From NCBI GenBank assembly GCA_036971615.1, contig JAYKKR010000037.1, forward strand, positions 62,001 to 126,000: a stretch of DNA of 64,000 nt. Direction: 5' to 3'. The notes under the pieces are model-generated. The model did not search any database, was not told the DNA's origin, and worked only from the letters and a program-made list of their open reading frames with translations. A program made the translations under genes and the position numbers. How positions within the stretch are numbered: the first letter of the stretch is position 1; each line of letters opens with the position of its first letter. Origin of the DNA: Amyloporia xantha (lineage: Eukaryota; Basidiomycota; Agaricomycetes; Polyporales; Adustoporiaceae). Of the stretch, positions 29,101 to 38,918 are shown piece after piece.

Positions 29101-29217
29101 GAAGATGTGCTTGGCCTGCTGTCCGCGCAAGGAGATGAGGAGGATTTCGATGGTGAAGACGACACGGTGGATGGCATGGACGCGCTCGTAGATTACTTGT
29201 CAAACATCACGTTGTAG
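26101..29217 (+). pseudogene. KDZ transposase, interrupted by two in-frame stop codons
   Basis: DDE-type transposase of the KDZ superfamily. Start MGRKKGVSRKVK (26101). Exons: 26101-26444, 26497-26893, 26949-28141, 28191-29217. Family landmarks: CPACCYEL cysteine pair (about 27085), MDGNNSLKRL (27148), FASACRHGFILW (27484), YDIGCRF (27615), FHGYTHSWLCQTKNHP (27710), MGLEDFATLERIFSAS (27770) and YFRQWDEDKY (27883). The Asp of MDGN, the Asp of YDIGC and the Glu of LERIFS are the likely catalytic triad (inference). Frame is kept throughout, but TAG at 27420-27422 replaces what should be a Trp (CTKH-stop-KAAAEDAKKKMWG), and TGA at 28678-28680 replaces a likely Arg (VDWS-stop-VTHYTFLE). The C-terminal part is a helical, acidic tail. 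As read, no full-length protein can be made. Confidence 0.88.
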
Positions 29218-29432
29218 GAATGTATTCATAATGCCACGCAATATATGATGTTCATGAACACTGTGCACTCTGTACTACGAGAAATGACAATCGGAAGAGT
29301 TGTTGAGGTACACGCCGTGGTAGTGCATAAATCCATGTGACATCTAAGCGAGGTTCAAACAATCGATAGGCACTCGCACCTCAGGCTCTGCATCGTCTGC
29401 GTTGTCCGACGTCTCTATCCTCACCACTGCTC

Positions 29433-30708
29433 ATGCGTCACTCCCCGTCTCAAGCATCTAACATGAGCCCATCGCCGTCTGCTGGTGCTTCCGCTGGCGC
29501 TGCCATGCCAGAGGCTAAGGTGGACAGCGCATGGTGGGTTGTGCTCGGAGGACTGAATCCTCGAGTTGACCAGATGTAAGTGCATTCACCATGAATTCTT
29601 CAATCAAGCTCACCTCCCGACTAGTCAGCCTCTTGAGATTGGGACCGGAGGCCACTTCAGTACACAGATCCTCCCAGTCATCGTTCAGTGCGAGAACAGA
29701 GAACAAGCGTCAGACGTCTTCCGCTACAACGAGACCATCACGCAGTTCCAGGGGTGTTGGGAGACTCGCCACGATCTTACTCGCCTGGTTTGCACCTCGC
29801 CGAGAGGCCACGATATCATGGCCACCTGGAAAACGTTCTATCCTGTAGCCTTCGGTCGACAAGCCGTGATTTTCCTTCGCTTGTAAGGATCCATCTCGTT
29901 ATCACAGCTCAGCAGAAACCTGACAGCCTCCACAGTGACGACGCGATGATACAGGTCGAGGACTACAGCAAGGCAATCTTCAAGGGTGTGCCGAACTTTA
30001 TCAGAGCTGTCGCATTCATGGTCTCGGTGGGAAGATCGGAGAAGGAAGATTCCAACTTCTACTTTGCGCGGTTACAGCAGGAGTATGCGGAGAACAACCC
30101 GTTGGGGAGCCGTGAGTCCTGATTTCATGTCATCTCTCAATTAATATTGACGGTCAATGTTAATAGAACGTGGCGCGGGGAAAGCACCTGACGTGAACAA
30201 TCTTGGCTTTGAACGAAGTAAGTTCTCTATTCAGTTGAGTTGTATCTAAATTAACTATCAATCTGTCACAGTGAACTTCGGTGACCACAGTGCGCCGAAG
30301 ACATCTCCTCAAGCTGGGCCGTCCTTACCGCGCACTCCTAAGCGTTCAATGGCAAATCGAAACCGCTCGGTACCATCTACTCCCTTCGTCCCTCGCCCGA
30401 GTCAGCATCGAATCTATCAAGAGATCCGCGACTTCACACGCGTGCTCGAGGTTCTACATGAACCGCGCGCTCCTGCAGCTCCGATGCCGTCGGTTGGTTA
30501 CATCGGTGATATGTTCATTCAGGCGATGGGGTTCAACACCAGCACTGTGAACATCATTGCACAGGGTGTTCTTGATGCGAGGACTGAGGAGGATGTTATA
30601 GAATCCCTAGCGGATTGGCTGTTGCCAATTGCCTTCTGCAAATTCTTCTGGAAGGCCAAGCAGCTTACTCCGCCTACGGGACAATGGGCTGAACTTATTA
30701 TTCAGTAG
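29433..30708 (+). CDS. Passenger gene 1 of KDZ element, unknown function
   Basis: No family recognised. Start MRHSPSQASN (29433). The frame is kept through five exons: the first ends at 29576; the second starts in PLEIGTGGHFSTQILP and includes CENREQASDVFRYNETITQF and GHDIMATWKTFYPVAFG; the third includes DYSKAIFKGVPNFIRAVAFM; a short exon reads RGAGKAPDVNNLGFER; and the last reads MNFGDHSAPKTS through PVGYIGDMFIQAMGF-like sequence to WAELIIQ. The introns have clear GT-AG borders; at the second acceptor, CTCAG rather than CACAG keeps frame. The product is about 360 residues, soluble, with a Pro/Ser-rich middle. Unlike its neighbours it shows no break. Its position inside the TIRs makes it transposon cargo. 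Confidence 0.6.
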
Positions 30709-30901
30709 ACTACCTAGCTGGATGCAACTCATTGTGCTACGTCTGCCTTGTGCCTTGTTCTCATTCTACCATGCTCTGCTATACTTCTCTCCTAGATATC
30801 CTCCAAGTGGCTCCCCCCAATCACAGATGTCTCAGGTCACGTGCCATCATGTTCAAAACTCTCTTTTGACAGCTCACAGGTTCCTGCTGTCACCTGCCAC
30901 G

Positions 30902-32632
30902 ATGGCCCGGACTAGGGCGAAGCAGGATTCAAACCTTCTTCGACGTCTTCCATCGACCTCTCGCAAGCTCACCACGCCTCTCAAACGTGCCGCATGGCGT
31001 GTCCGTACAAAGCGCGTTGTTCCCAAGCGTAGCTCGGCCGATAGGGAGATTCTCGCTCAGCAGCGAAAAGAGCGGAAGATTAAGTACCGCACGGCGCTCT
31101 GAGCGCCGCGCTCAATCAAGCACGTTCAGCTTTTCAAGACGAAGCGAGCAAGCTTCGCACTGAGTTCCCTTCCCATGGGCAGCAATACTACGAACAGGAG
31201 TTGATGCAGCATGCGCGCTGTCAGAAGACGAAGCGTGCCCCGAGCCGCTGGAATGCCTTCGTTTCCCACCAAGTTACGGAAATCAACAATGGTACACATT
31301 CTCTCTATATCACTGGTACATCATTGCTGATCTAGTCTGTTCCAGCACTCGGGGAGGGAGTTCCACGTCACAAGGGCCCCGAACTAATGGCTCAGATTTC
31401 CGCGATGTGGAATAGCATGACCCGGGAAGAACAAGAGGCCGCGACCGATCCGCTGATATCAAAGCTTCAAGAACAGCGTGAGATGAAGCAACTCGCCCGT
31501 CAAAATGTTCCCATCAATGTGTTCCACGATTCCCGTGCGACAATGGCGAGTATTCAGGATGAGGTGCGCCATTCCGATTGATATAAGACTATTGATATCT
31601 AACCTATTGCCCTAGCTAATCCGTCTCCATGCGCGTACAGGGATCGAGGTGGTGATGGTCGCGGTTCGCTCAAACCATGACCATTACAACGAACCTCACG
31701 TTTTCGTTACCGACGACAAGCTCCACGATTTCTTCCCGTTGACACTCAATCACAGCCTGCCCGATATCGCCGTGAAGATGGAAGGCTTCTGCCTCAGTGG
31801 AATACAAGGAGTCTTGGACTCTGCCCGACACTTCTTGACCGATTTACGGGCTCGTACCAGTGAACTGATTCTCCACAAACTTCATGAGTACCACTAGCAG
31901 ATTGTTTCACGTATGCGCGCTCACTATATATTAACAGGTCATGTCACGGGAAAGCGCGTCCCTCGTATGTACTACATCAACTTCGAAAAGCATATCACGC
32001 AGCCGTATGGTGTCGTGATCGAGGGCTGGCCGTTGGCAACATTCTGTAGCCCGAGTACGATCACGTCTCGCGTGGAACTCGAGACTCTTTATCGGTCCTG
32101 GGATACTGGTGCCACGACGTTCAGGAGGCTTTCCCAGGCTGAGTTCGAGAAATGGGAGAACGGCGCATTTGAGTCGCAGATGCACAGGATGCAGGGAGAG
32201 TCTCCACCCTCTGCTAGCGATGAAGCTCTCGCTCCAATTGCGAACTCTTCAGTTTCCGCCAACGATCCACTCGGAGCCGTCGTCAATGATGACGTGGCTA
32301 CCGAGATGCTGCCAGGCGTCGTACCTCCCTCGGCCGCTTGCCAGATGGCTACGCCCTTGCCCATCAATCGTGAATCCTCCCTGCTCCCATTACCGTCTTC
32401 ACCCTCCGAGTCTGCACCTAAAGCTGTCATGTCAGGCCTGCATGCTGCCGCGCCTTCCCCTATGACAAGTGGCAGCCAACCCGCGAGTACCCTCAACATG
32501 ACGTTCGTGAACGCGGTCTCAGGTGCCGACGGAATGCTCGTCAACGTCTCGAAGAAGCCGAGAGCTCCGCGCCGCGACAAGGGGGTTCCTCGGGGACCCA
32601 GGAAGAAGAAGGCTGCAGATACCGCTCCTTGA
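30902..32632 (+). pseudogene. Passenger gene 2 of KDZ element, HMG-box-like, frameshifted
   Basis: Start MARTRAKQDSNLLRR (30902), a basic N-terminus (RTKRVVPKRSS). The frame ends at TGA 31100-31102, but continues one base back as LSAALNQARSAFQDEASKL, indicating a one-base deletion. An exon then reads RAPSRWNAFVSHQVTEINN, joined by a phase-1 intron after 31291 to ELMAQISAMWNSMTREEQE. The pattern W-AF ... I-MW--M--EE resembles an HMG box (DNA binding; inference). Downstream exons give IEVVMVAVRSNHDHYNEPHV and MYYINFEKHITQPYG. The junction near 31890-31960 does not keep frame with a canonical intron, so a second lesion is possible. The tail is Ser/Pro-rich and ends in a basic stretch (PRAPRRDKGVPRGPRKKK). 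Confidence 0.62.
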
Positions 32633-32828
32633 CGTGGACATTTATCTCAGTTGCACAAGCGTTCGGGCTCGGATATTGCACAAGTAAGAACCTTAATGCG
32701 TTGGATTTCGTTTAGTAGTAGTATAGTCTTATGTCAGAAGCAGTACTCATGTTTTACGTAGTACGGCTTAATAGATGGTGTCCCTGCTAGGGCACATTAT
32801 AAGTTATATTGGAGGTCATGTTATATAC

Positions 32829-33166
32829 GAGAGCGGCGCGAAAGCGCTACAATTTGAGGTAGAACTCGAGCTCATCGTGCGCCACGATGAGCGCGCCCGA
32901 GCGCTTGATGCCGACGTCAGGTGAGCGCCGCCGCCTGGTGGGACGGTGGCTGAGGTGCGGGAGGCGGCGAGCGGGAATCCCCGAGGCTGATTACACGGTT
33001 GATATCGGCCTCCTGATAACAGACTATCTCTATAGATAAGACAACTAGCATTTAATGCACTATTATTCGCACTGAGGGCTAATACGGACATCTAAGCTAA
33101 CTAGCTTGGCATAGCCCCCCCCGTATGACAAGCTTATTAGCTTCGGTGCACGTGAGGTAGAGGTGC
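32829..33166 (-). repeat. Right terminal inverted repeat of KDZ element
   Basis: 338 bp, the inverted copy of 25557-25895, ending GGTAGAGGTGC at 33166 next to the TCCTCC target duplication. The inner border is where similarity stops (GAGAGCGGC). Confidence 0.9.
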
Positions 33167-33172
33167 TCCTCC

Positions 33173-34184
33173 GAGGATTCGGGGCCACAGTGCAGCATCC
33201 TCAGATTCGCGGTCATCTTTTTATCCACAGTAGCGCAGACTGCGGATAGCTTCACGAGATGCTTATTCATTGTATCTCATCTACTTACTTCAAGTCTTCC
33301 GACAATGGCTCGCCCGCACAACAGAGCTGCAGTGGTCGTCGTAGGAGTGCGGACAACTCAAGCTCCGCAGGTCTCAAACTGGTATTCCGTTCATTGGGAG
33401 GATATATTGCTAATCCGACGGGAACGTACCGGAATAGGCTTAGCAGGAAGTTATCAACGTGAGACTTGCGCGGGTTCCCCGATTCTGATACAAACATGGT
33501 AAGACGCCAGCCTAGACACCTGTGACAGTGCCGCTGCAGCACAGACACATACCCAACGTGGAAGCGAGGGCTGGCGCAGGGCTATTGCCATCCGTGCTGA
33601 TCTCCTTGGGGCTCTGCTTCTCTTCAACGTCACTATATTTGTCTTCTGCTCATCAAGTCCTTCGTCGTCCTTGCTGAGGTCCTCCCTACCTCTTTCCCAT
33701 CTGACTTGGAATTGTACTCGCAATCTGGGTATAACTTCCAGTTTAAACGATCGTAGGATATTAGGAACACCAGCGTAGAATTTTGTGTGTCGAGTGGGGT
33801 CGTAAGCCTCTCGGTCAAAAGGCATTCTTGCAAAGGCTCAAGACCCAACACCTTGAGTAGAAAGCGACGGACCAGTACGCCACGACAATTGCGAGCGAAG
33901 ATGCACCCAACGTCAGTGGTGCAGACAATGAGATACCACAGCAAGAACGATAGGGAGCGTCTCAGGCATGCGTCGCACGACCGTTGAAGGGAATGGAGCA
34001 GAAAGTGTAATGACAAGCTGGATGTATATGACCGTAGAGTCTTCTGTTAGGCCTCGATGACGCATTTCGCAACTGTGCAGAATGTAGCATATGACCATCG
34101 ATGAACATGTTCAACAGTCACATAATATACCCAAATGCCATACGTACCAAAAGTGGAGTTTAGCGCGTTAGATTCATGTGCCAT
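33173..34184. other. Right flank of KDZ element, no gene recognised
   Basis: Minus-strand frames (33454-33825 and 33633-34016) are open but overlap each other and look like nothing known. At about 33200-33280 the sequence resembles 34845-34915 (shared core GCAGACT-GG-TAGCTT-A-GAGA), a fragment duplicated with the acidic-protein pair downstream. Confidence 0.4.
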
Positions 34185-34724
34185 TTAGCCATCATCCTCA
34201 ATCCCCTCCTCCTCTTCCTCCTCTTCACTATCTGGAACATCGATGTTGTCACCTTCTTGATGTTCTTCATCGTGCGCATCCTCCACACGAGTGCCATCCT
34301 CGTTCCACTTGTGCTCCTCTTGTAGGTCGTACTCCCAGTCTTCAGCGGAAAAGTCGCACAGCTCGCCATCCCACGGCCTATATGTGCCGTCATCATAGCG
34401 ATACCATTGCGGAGGGTCATCGGTCCGCAAAAATCTGAGAAGTCGATGTATCATTTTGTCGGGTGGTAGTCGGGAAGGGATTATTTCTCGCGGGGGATAT
34501 CTTCTGTGTCTGTAGTCGACATAGATACCAAAAACCACGGCAAGATGGTCACTCTCCCAGCAGGACAGGACATCATCGATGTTTGTTTTCAGACTGATAT
34601 AATCGGCTGCAGCGAGGAAGAGACGACTGTCCGTGACGTTCTCGACATTGGTAACGAGTTTGCGGTCCTTGGCAAATTGAACACCATAATCCACATCAAG
34701 TGACCAACCGAGAACCCAGGTCAT
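34185..34724 (-). CDS. Acidic-tailed protein of unknown function, copy B
   Basis: Intronless, about 179 residues. Start placed at MTWVLGWSLDVDYGVQFAKD (34724), where similarity to the neighbouring copy begins; an in-frame Met lies at 34835. The body contains FGIYVDYRHRRYPPRE, DDPPQWYRYDDGTYRPWDGE and LCDFSAEDWEYD; the tail is a run of Asp/Glu ending EEEEEEEGIEDDG. No known family recognised. It is a tandem paralogue of the next gene (same strand, about 200 bp apart), with all conserved blocks shared. No signal peptide or membrane segment. Confidence 0.72.
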   Translation of the reverse strand: MTWVLGWSLDVDYGVQFAKDRKLVTNVENVTDSRLFLAAADYISLKTNIDDVLSCWESDHLAVVFGIYVDYRHRRYPPREIIPSRLPPDKMIHRLLRFLRTDDPPQWYRYDDGTYRPWDGELCDFSAEDWEYDLQEEHKWNEDGTRVEDAHDEEHQEGDNIDVPDSEEEEEEEGIEDDG

Positions 34725-34925
34725 TTTTCGGGAAGACGCTGGACAGTAATGATGGAGAGAAGGGCTCTTGTTTGTGGCGTGGCGCGGATCGAAGGTCGCG
34801 ATCGACGGTCGTGTGCCTTCCTCAACGAGCCACATTCAAGACAGAACTATCCTCGCGGTCGTCTTTTCAGGCATGGTAGCACAGACTATGGGTAGCTTTA
34901 TGAGAGTATATTCATCGTAATTTCG

Positions 34926-35564
34926 TCAATTTAAATCATGTAGCCTTTCGTCATGCTCAATATGATCAGCCCTCTCCTCTTCCTCCTCTTCCTCCTCATC
35001 ATAACGATCCGAGTTGTTCCCACCATCACTTTCTTGTTCTTGTTCTTCCTCATCATCCTCATCCTCCACATAAGTGTTTCCATCGCAGTCTCCCTCTGCG
35101 TCAGCTTGGGGATCGTCATCACCCCCTTCCCACGCATGCGCCCACTTATGTTCCTCTTGACGGTCGTATTCGTTGTCTTCAGCGGAAAAGTCACACAGCT
35201 CTCCATCCCAAGGCGTGTATGTGCCATCATCATAGTGATACCATTGCGGAGGGTCGTCGGTCTGCAAATATGTGACAAGTCGATTTCCCGCTTCGATGGG
35301 TGGCAGTCGGGAACGGATTACTTCTCGCGGAGGATATCTCCTATGGTTGTAGTCGACATATATGCCGAAAATCAACGCGAGCTCATCGCCATCCCAACAG
35401 CACAGCACATCGGTGATGCCGCTTTTAAGGCAGATGTAACTGACTGCAGCTAGGAAGAGACGTTCCTCCGTAACATTCTCCTCTTGAGCGACTCGGAGTT
35501 TCATCTTCTTGGAAAATTCAACAGCATATTCGTGACGAAGCGGCCATCCGAGAACCCAGGTCAT
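34926..35564 (-). CDS. Acidic-tailed protein of unknown function, copy A
   Basis: Intronless, about 212 residues from MTWVLGWPLRHEYAVEFSKK (35564); an in-frame upstream Met is at 35627. Shares with copy B the blocks ENVTEERLFLAA, FGIYVDYNHRRYPPRE, DDPPQWYHYDDGTYTPWDGE and LCDFSAED. The tail is longer and very acidic (DDEEEQEQESDGG, then DEEEEEEEERAD). The tandem arrangement and shared flanking sequence point to local duplication. The highly charged tail suggests binding to basic partners (inference only). Confidence 0.74.
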   Translation of the reverse strand: MTWVLGWPLRHEYAVEFSKKMKLRVAQEENVTEERLFLAAVSYICLKSGITDVLCCWDGDELALIFGIYVDYNHRRYPPREVIRSRLPPIEAGNRLVTYLQTDDPPQWYHYDDGTYTPWDGELCDFSAEDNEYDRQEEHKWAHAWEGGDDDPQADAEGDCDGNTYVEDEDDEEEQEQESDGGNNSDRYDEEEEEEEERADHIEHDERLHDLN

Positions 35565-35686
35565 GACTTGTGTCGTTGGAGTCAATAGTGGTAAACCTGA
35601 AGGTTGAGACGCTTGAGACGCGGCCACACATTGTCACGTGGCCGCGTTATACGCCTTTGAACTTTGAAGATGCATAGTATTCGAGG

Positions 35687-36110
35687 TTATGCGATCGTCG
35701 ACTCAGTGTGATTGCTTTCCCATGCGATGAAATTTATCACTGCAGGACGAAGATGACCGCCGGAGATACTATGTCGTTCGGGAATGGACGGCGAATTCGA
35801 TTGCACAGAGATGTTTGTCACGTCAAAGCCGACTTCAGTCAGGAAAGGTATTAACATCGTCATGCGATTGTATGTCTTGTTCCTCCGTTCTTTCATTCTT
35901 CCTCCAACTAGTATCGGAAGCCGATTATAGCTGAAGCACCTCACAGATCTCCCCATCGAGAATGTGCCTTCACACGGCGTCCGGATTCCATTCCCCAATA
36001 CAGACCGAGCAGCGATTGAATCGAAGAGCAGATGTTTGAGTGTCTCAGGGGAATGTGAAAACAGGCTTTCCGTCTGCCTATGGTGCTTTGGTATGCTCTG
36101 GAGGTATTAA
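35687..36110 (-). CDS. Possible gene fragment of unknown function
   Basis: The frame is open from an acceptor-like CCAG near 36100 to the stop at 35687. It reads HRQTESLFSHSPETLKHLLF, then CFSYNRLPILVGGRMKERR, then MTMLIPFLTEVGFDVTNISV and NFIAWESNHTESTIA. The sequence looks protein-like, but no start or upstream exon was secured and no family is recognised. The first Met in frame is at 35998. Confidence 0.35.
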
Positions 36111-36607
36111 TAGAGATTAAGAGTCCGAACGCGAGGATGACACTTGCAAAATATGGCCAATTCAACGGTAAGTGTGTGAGATGTCACGGTCAGGACTCAC
36201 TGTCATATCGATGACGTCTGAGGTTGCTCTATGAGGGTAACATCGCGAGATGCGCCCTTCAACAGTAAATGCATCACCAAATTGGGCCGAGTCTGCTGCA
36301 CCCACGTAGCTCAAGGAAGAGCCCGAGGCACAGTTCATGAAAAGAAAAGCAGCCAGGCCAATGGCCGCGTGTCTCGCGACTATCTGAAAGGATACTTACT
36401 GCTTTTTTCAGGGTGTCTCAGGGATCCTAATATGTCATCAGTCCTTCATAACATTGAAATAAATAGATAAATAAGGTCAATAAAAGCAGGCAAACAATAT
36501 CAAATTAAATAGCGCCATTCAGGTACGACAATGTTCAATCAAAGGAAGCAAACAGCGACGGCAGGGTGCCACCGCTTTGAACCGATACTCCTGTGCGTGT
36601 TGTGTGT
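36111..36607. other. Intergenic, nothing recognised
   Basis: AT-richer sequence between the fragment above and the 3' end of the Zn2Cys6 gene. No convincing frame or repeat seen. Confidence 0.35.
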
Positions 36608-38918
36608 TTAGAGGGAGATATCACGGATGGCTTCCCGGATAACGGCCTCCTGCTGCTCTGTGTACGCGCCGATCAGCTGAAAATCCAAGGAAGAAGTATG
36701 ACGGAGTATTTACTCATGAATGGCGACAGTCCGCCCCACCTCTGCAAAATGGAAAGGATGTCGTGCAGAGACGTCAACAGGGTCATTTCCATAGATCGAC
36801 GAACCCCGGCAGTGCTCGAGCTCCTGATCAACTTGACGCCGCGATGGAGCACATCGGCGACAGTTGCCAGCAGAGACTGAGCAGCACCGTCAGCGAGCGG
36901 CACGAGACACTTGGGCTATTATTGACTCACCCCCATGAACGGATCGATGAACACAATCCCCGAGTTCACCTTGCGGAGAGCGTCCACGGCCGCATTCGCC
37001 GCCGCCATGCTCCTGTTGTCTACCCCACCAGCACCTGCCTGTCCGTTGTGCAGCTGGATCGTCGCACAGTGCCCGAGCAGGTGTATCACCAGCAGCTTCC
37101 GCACGACGTCCCCCCGCGCAGGATCCACCCGCTCCAGCGGCGGCAGACTGCGCTTGAACTGCTCGATCCGCTCCTCGATGTGCGTAAATCTACCGGCGCT
37201 CTGCTGCCCGGAGTCTGACAGAAGACGCGCGTCAGTGTCTGGCTGTCTCTGCACGATCGCTCGCACTCACTGCTCGCCAACTCTGCCGCCATCCGCGTGG
37301 CACACTCCAGCAGAGACGCCGCCTTCGCGTGCAGCGCCAGCGTGCTCTGCTCTGCGTTCGAGAACGTCGAGTCATACAGGAACGTCCGCACTGTGTGCAG
37401 ACCGCGCACGCTGGCCGGGATCGGATGCTGGAAGGCACGTCAGCGAGGCCGACAAAGAATAAACAACGGCGCACGCACCCTCTCGTACGAGGTGATGTCC
37501 AGCGGCCACGGCACGTCGATCTGCGTGCCCTTCGCCTCGTCGTCCGTGAATGCCGACGGGAAGCCCAGCACGAACGACCAGCATTTCTCCAGCACAAACG
37601 TCGTCCAGAACCCATTGATCCGCTCACCCTCCTCGATGTGGTCCACCGGCGGCACCAGCCCGTACACAGGCCTGTCGGTGACGTTCGTGCTGCTAGGCAG
37701 GCTGCGTGCGCTCCGGGTCAGGTGCAGTCGACACCCGAACACGATGGCTGCCGCCGCCGTGGTGTGGTAGACCCCTTCGAGTGTCCGGTTGTTCGCGAAA
37801 AAATAATGCGCCAGCAGCACCTCCGCCTGCAACACGTACAACACCGCCTGCGACGTCGCATTCGCCATTGCCGGTGTGACGTGCTCCAGAGCCGTCGTGA
37901 GGAAGTCCCCCTGCAAGACCTGCAGCTGCGACTCATTCGACAGGTATGCGCCAAGGAGGTAGACCGCGTTCAACAACGCCGTCGTGTGCCTCGCTCCGGC
38001 GGGAGGTGCCGCAGAGATGTATTGTAGGAACCGCGGGACATGCAGGAAAAATCCTGCATCTGCCGCGTGCCTGGAGAACGACTGTATCCTGATCCTTTGA
38101 TTCAGCTTTACATCGGCACGGAATGTCATCACGTCACTCACAGTGCCTGGGATGTCGCCGCAGAAATATTCTGGCGCCGTCCAGAGAGCTGCGCTGCTGC
38201 CTGCTCTGCACGCGCCCTGTGGAACGGCTCATACGGGTCATGCAGATTGACAGGGCGCGCAGCAGAATTCTGCAGTTCTGCCAGGCGGCCTTCCAGATAC
38301 GTAATGTGCTGCTCGAGAAACTGTGCCTCCGTGAACGCCGGACCGTCCGAGTAAACACATTCCTCTGTGGCTTCGGCACGCGTGCATTGGTCACAAGCTG
38401 GGCGGCGGCCGTCGCATTTCTGTTGAGAGTACGTCAGATCATCAGGACGGCAAAGTACAGACCAATAAACCCGTTGTCAAAATCACACATAGGCGGGGTG
38501 CACGTGAGTCAGGACACTACTAGTGGTACTCCGGCTGGGAGTGCCTACCAAGCGTCACCGGGACTAGACGAGAAACACGGAACGCTACGGGCATCCCGGG
38601 ACACCTTTGCGGAGGTTGAATTGTGTTACCCCCAAACTGACTATGTACCCCAATGTTGACTGGAAATTCCCCAAGATCGAACCTCTTAGGAGATCTGCGG
38701 GAATTCCGACACACCCCGCGTCGTATCCGTGTGTGTGCGATCTCTGGTGCAGGTTCGAATGGAGTGATGAGATCAGAACACCTTACCATTTTCTTCTGTC
38801 TGTATCATAGCAAGATAAATCAGCACCGCTGCTTAATGATGTGTGAACAGATGACATACCGGCATCTGAGGCATGCTCTGCCTCTTCCGAGACGGTAGGA
38901 ATCAGTGCTCGAAGACAT
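36608..38918 (-). CDS. Zn(II)2Cys6 fungal transcription factor
   Basis: Binuclear zinc-cluster regulator with a fungal-specific transcription factor middle domain. Start MSSSTDSYRLGRG (38918). Exon 1 (38860-38918) ends inside ACLRCR; a 60-nt intron leads to a 13-nt micro-exon (38787-38799) coding QKKM; an unusually long intron (38420-38786, 367 nt) follows; exon 3 starts KCDGRRPACDQC. Joined, the cysteines fit C-x2-C-x6-C-x5-C-x2-C-x8-C exactly. A short coiled coil follows (FLEQHITYLEGRLAELQ). The exon around 37440-38100 holds the middle domain (LLNAVYLLGAYLSNESQ, RSARSLPSSTNVTDRPVY, FWTTFVLEKCWSFVLGFPSA, IDVPWPLDI). The C-terminal exons (37266-36608) are less certain; the last may be LIGAYTEQQEAVIREAI to a stop at 36608. 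Target genes unknown. Confidence 0.85.

Larger units (their letters stand above)
25557..33166. mobile_element. KDZ-class DNA transposon, 7.6 kb, with passenger genes
   Basis: A large element bounded by long terminal inverted repeats (25557-25895 and 32829-33166) and by a TCCTCC direct repeat immediately outside both ends (25551-25556 and 33167-33172). It contains, all on the + strand, a KDZ (Kyakuja-Dileera-Zisupton) transposase and two further genes. KDZ elements are known to be expanded in mushrooms and to carry passengers, famously TET/JBP-type oxygenases; no such oxygenase was recognised here. The two repeats differ at few positions (one G in a G-run and a handful of substitutions), so the insertion is not ancient. 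The transposase has two in-frame stops, so this copy is probably not autonomous. Confidence 0.88.

Noticed and set aside
34200..34220. CTC/TCC run at the end of the acidic genes as a microsatellite
   Set aside because: It encodes the poly-Glu tail of the genes on the minus strand, so coding use explains it.
38750..38765. GGTTCGAAT resembling a tRNA B box
   Set aside because: It lies in the long intron of the Zn2Cys6 gene on the other strand; no box A or acceptor stem found upstream.
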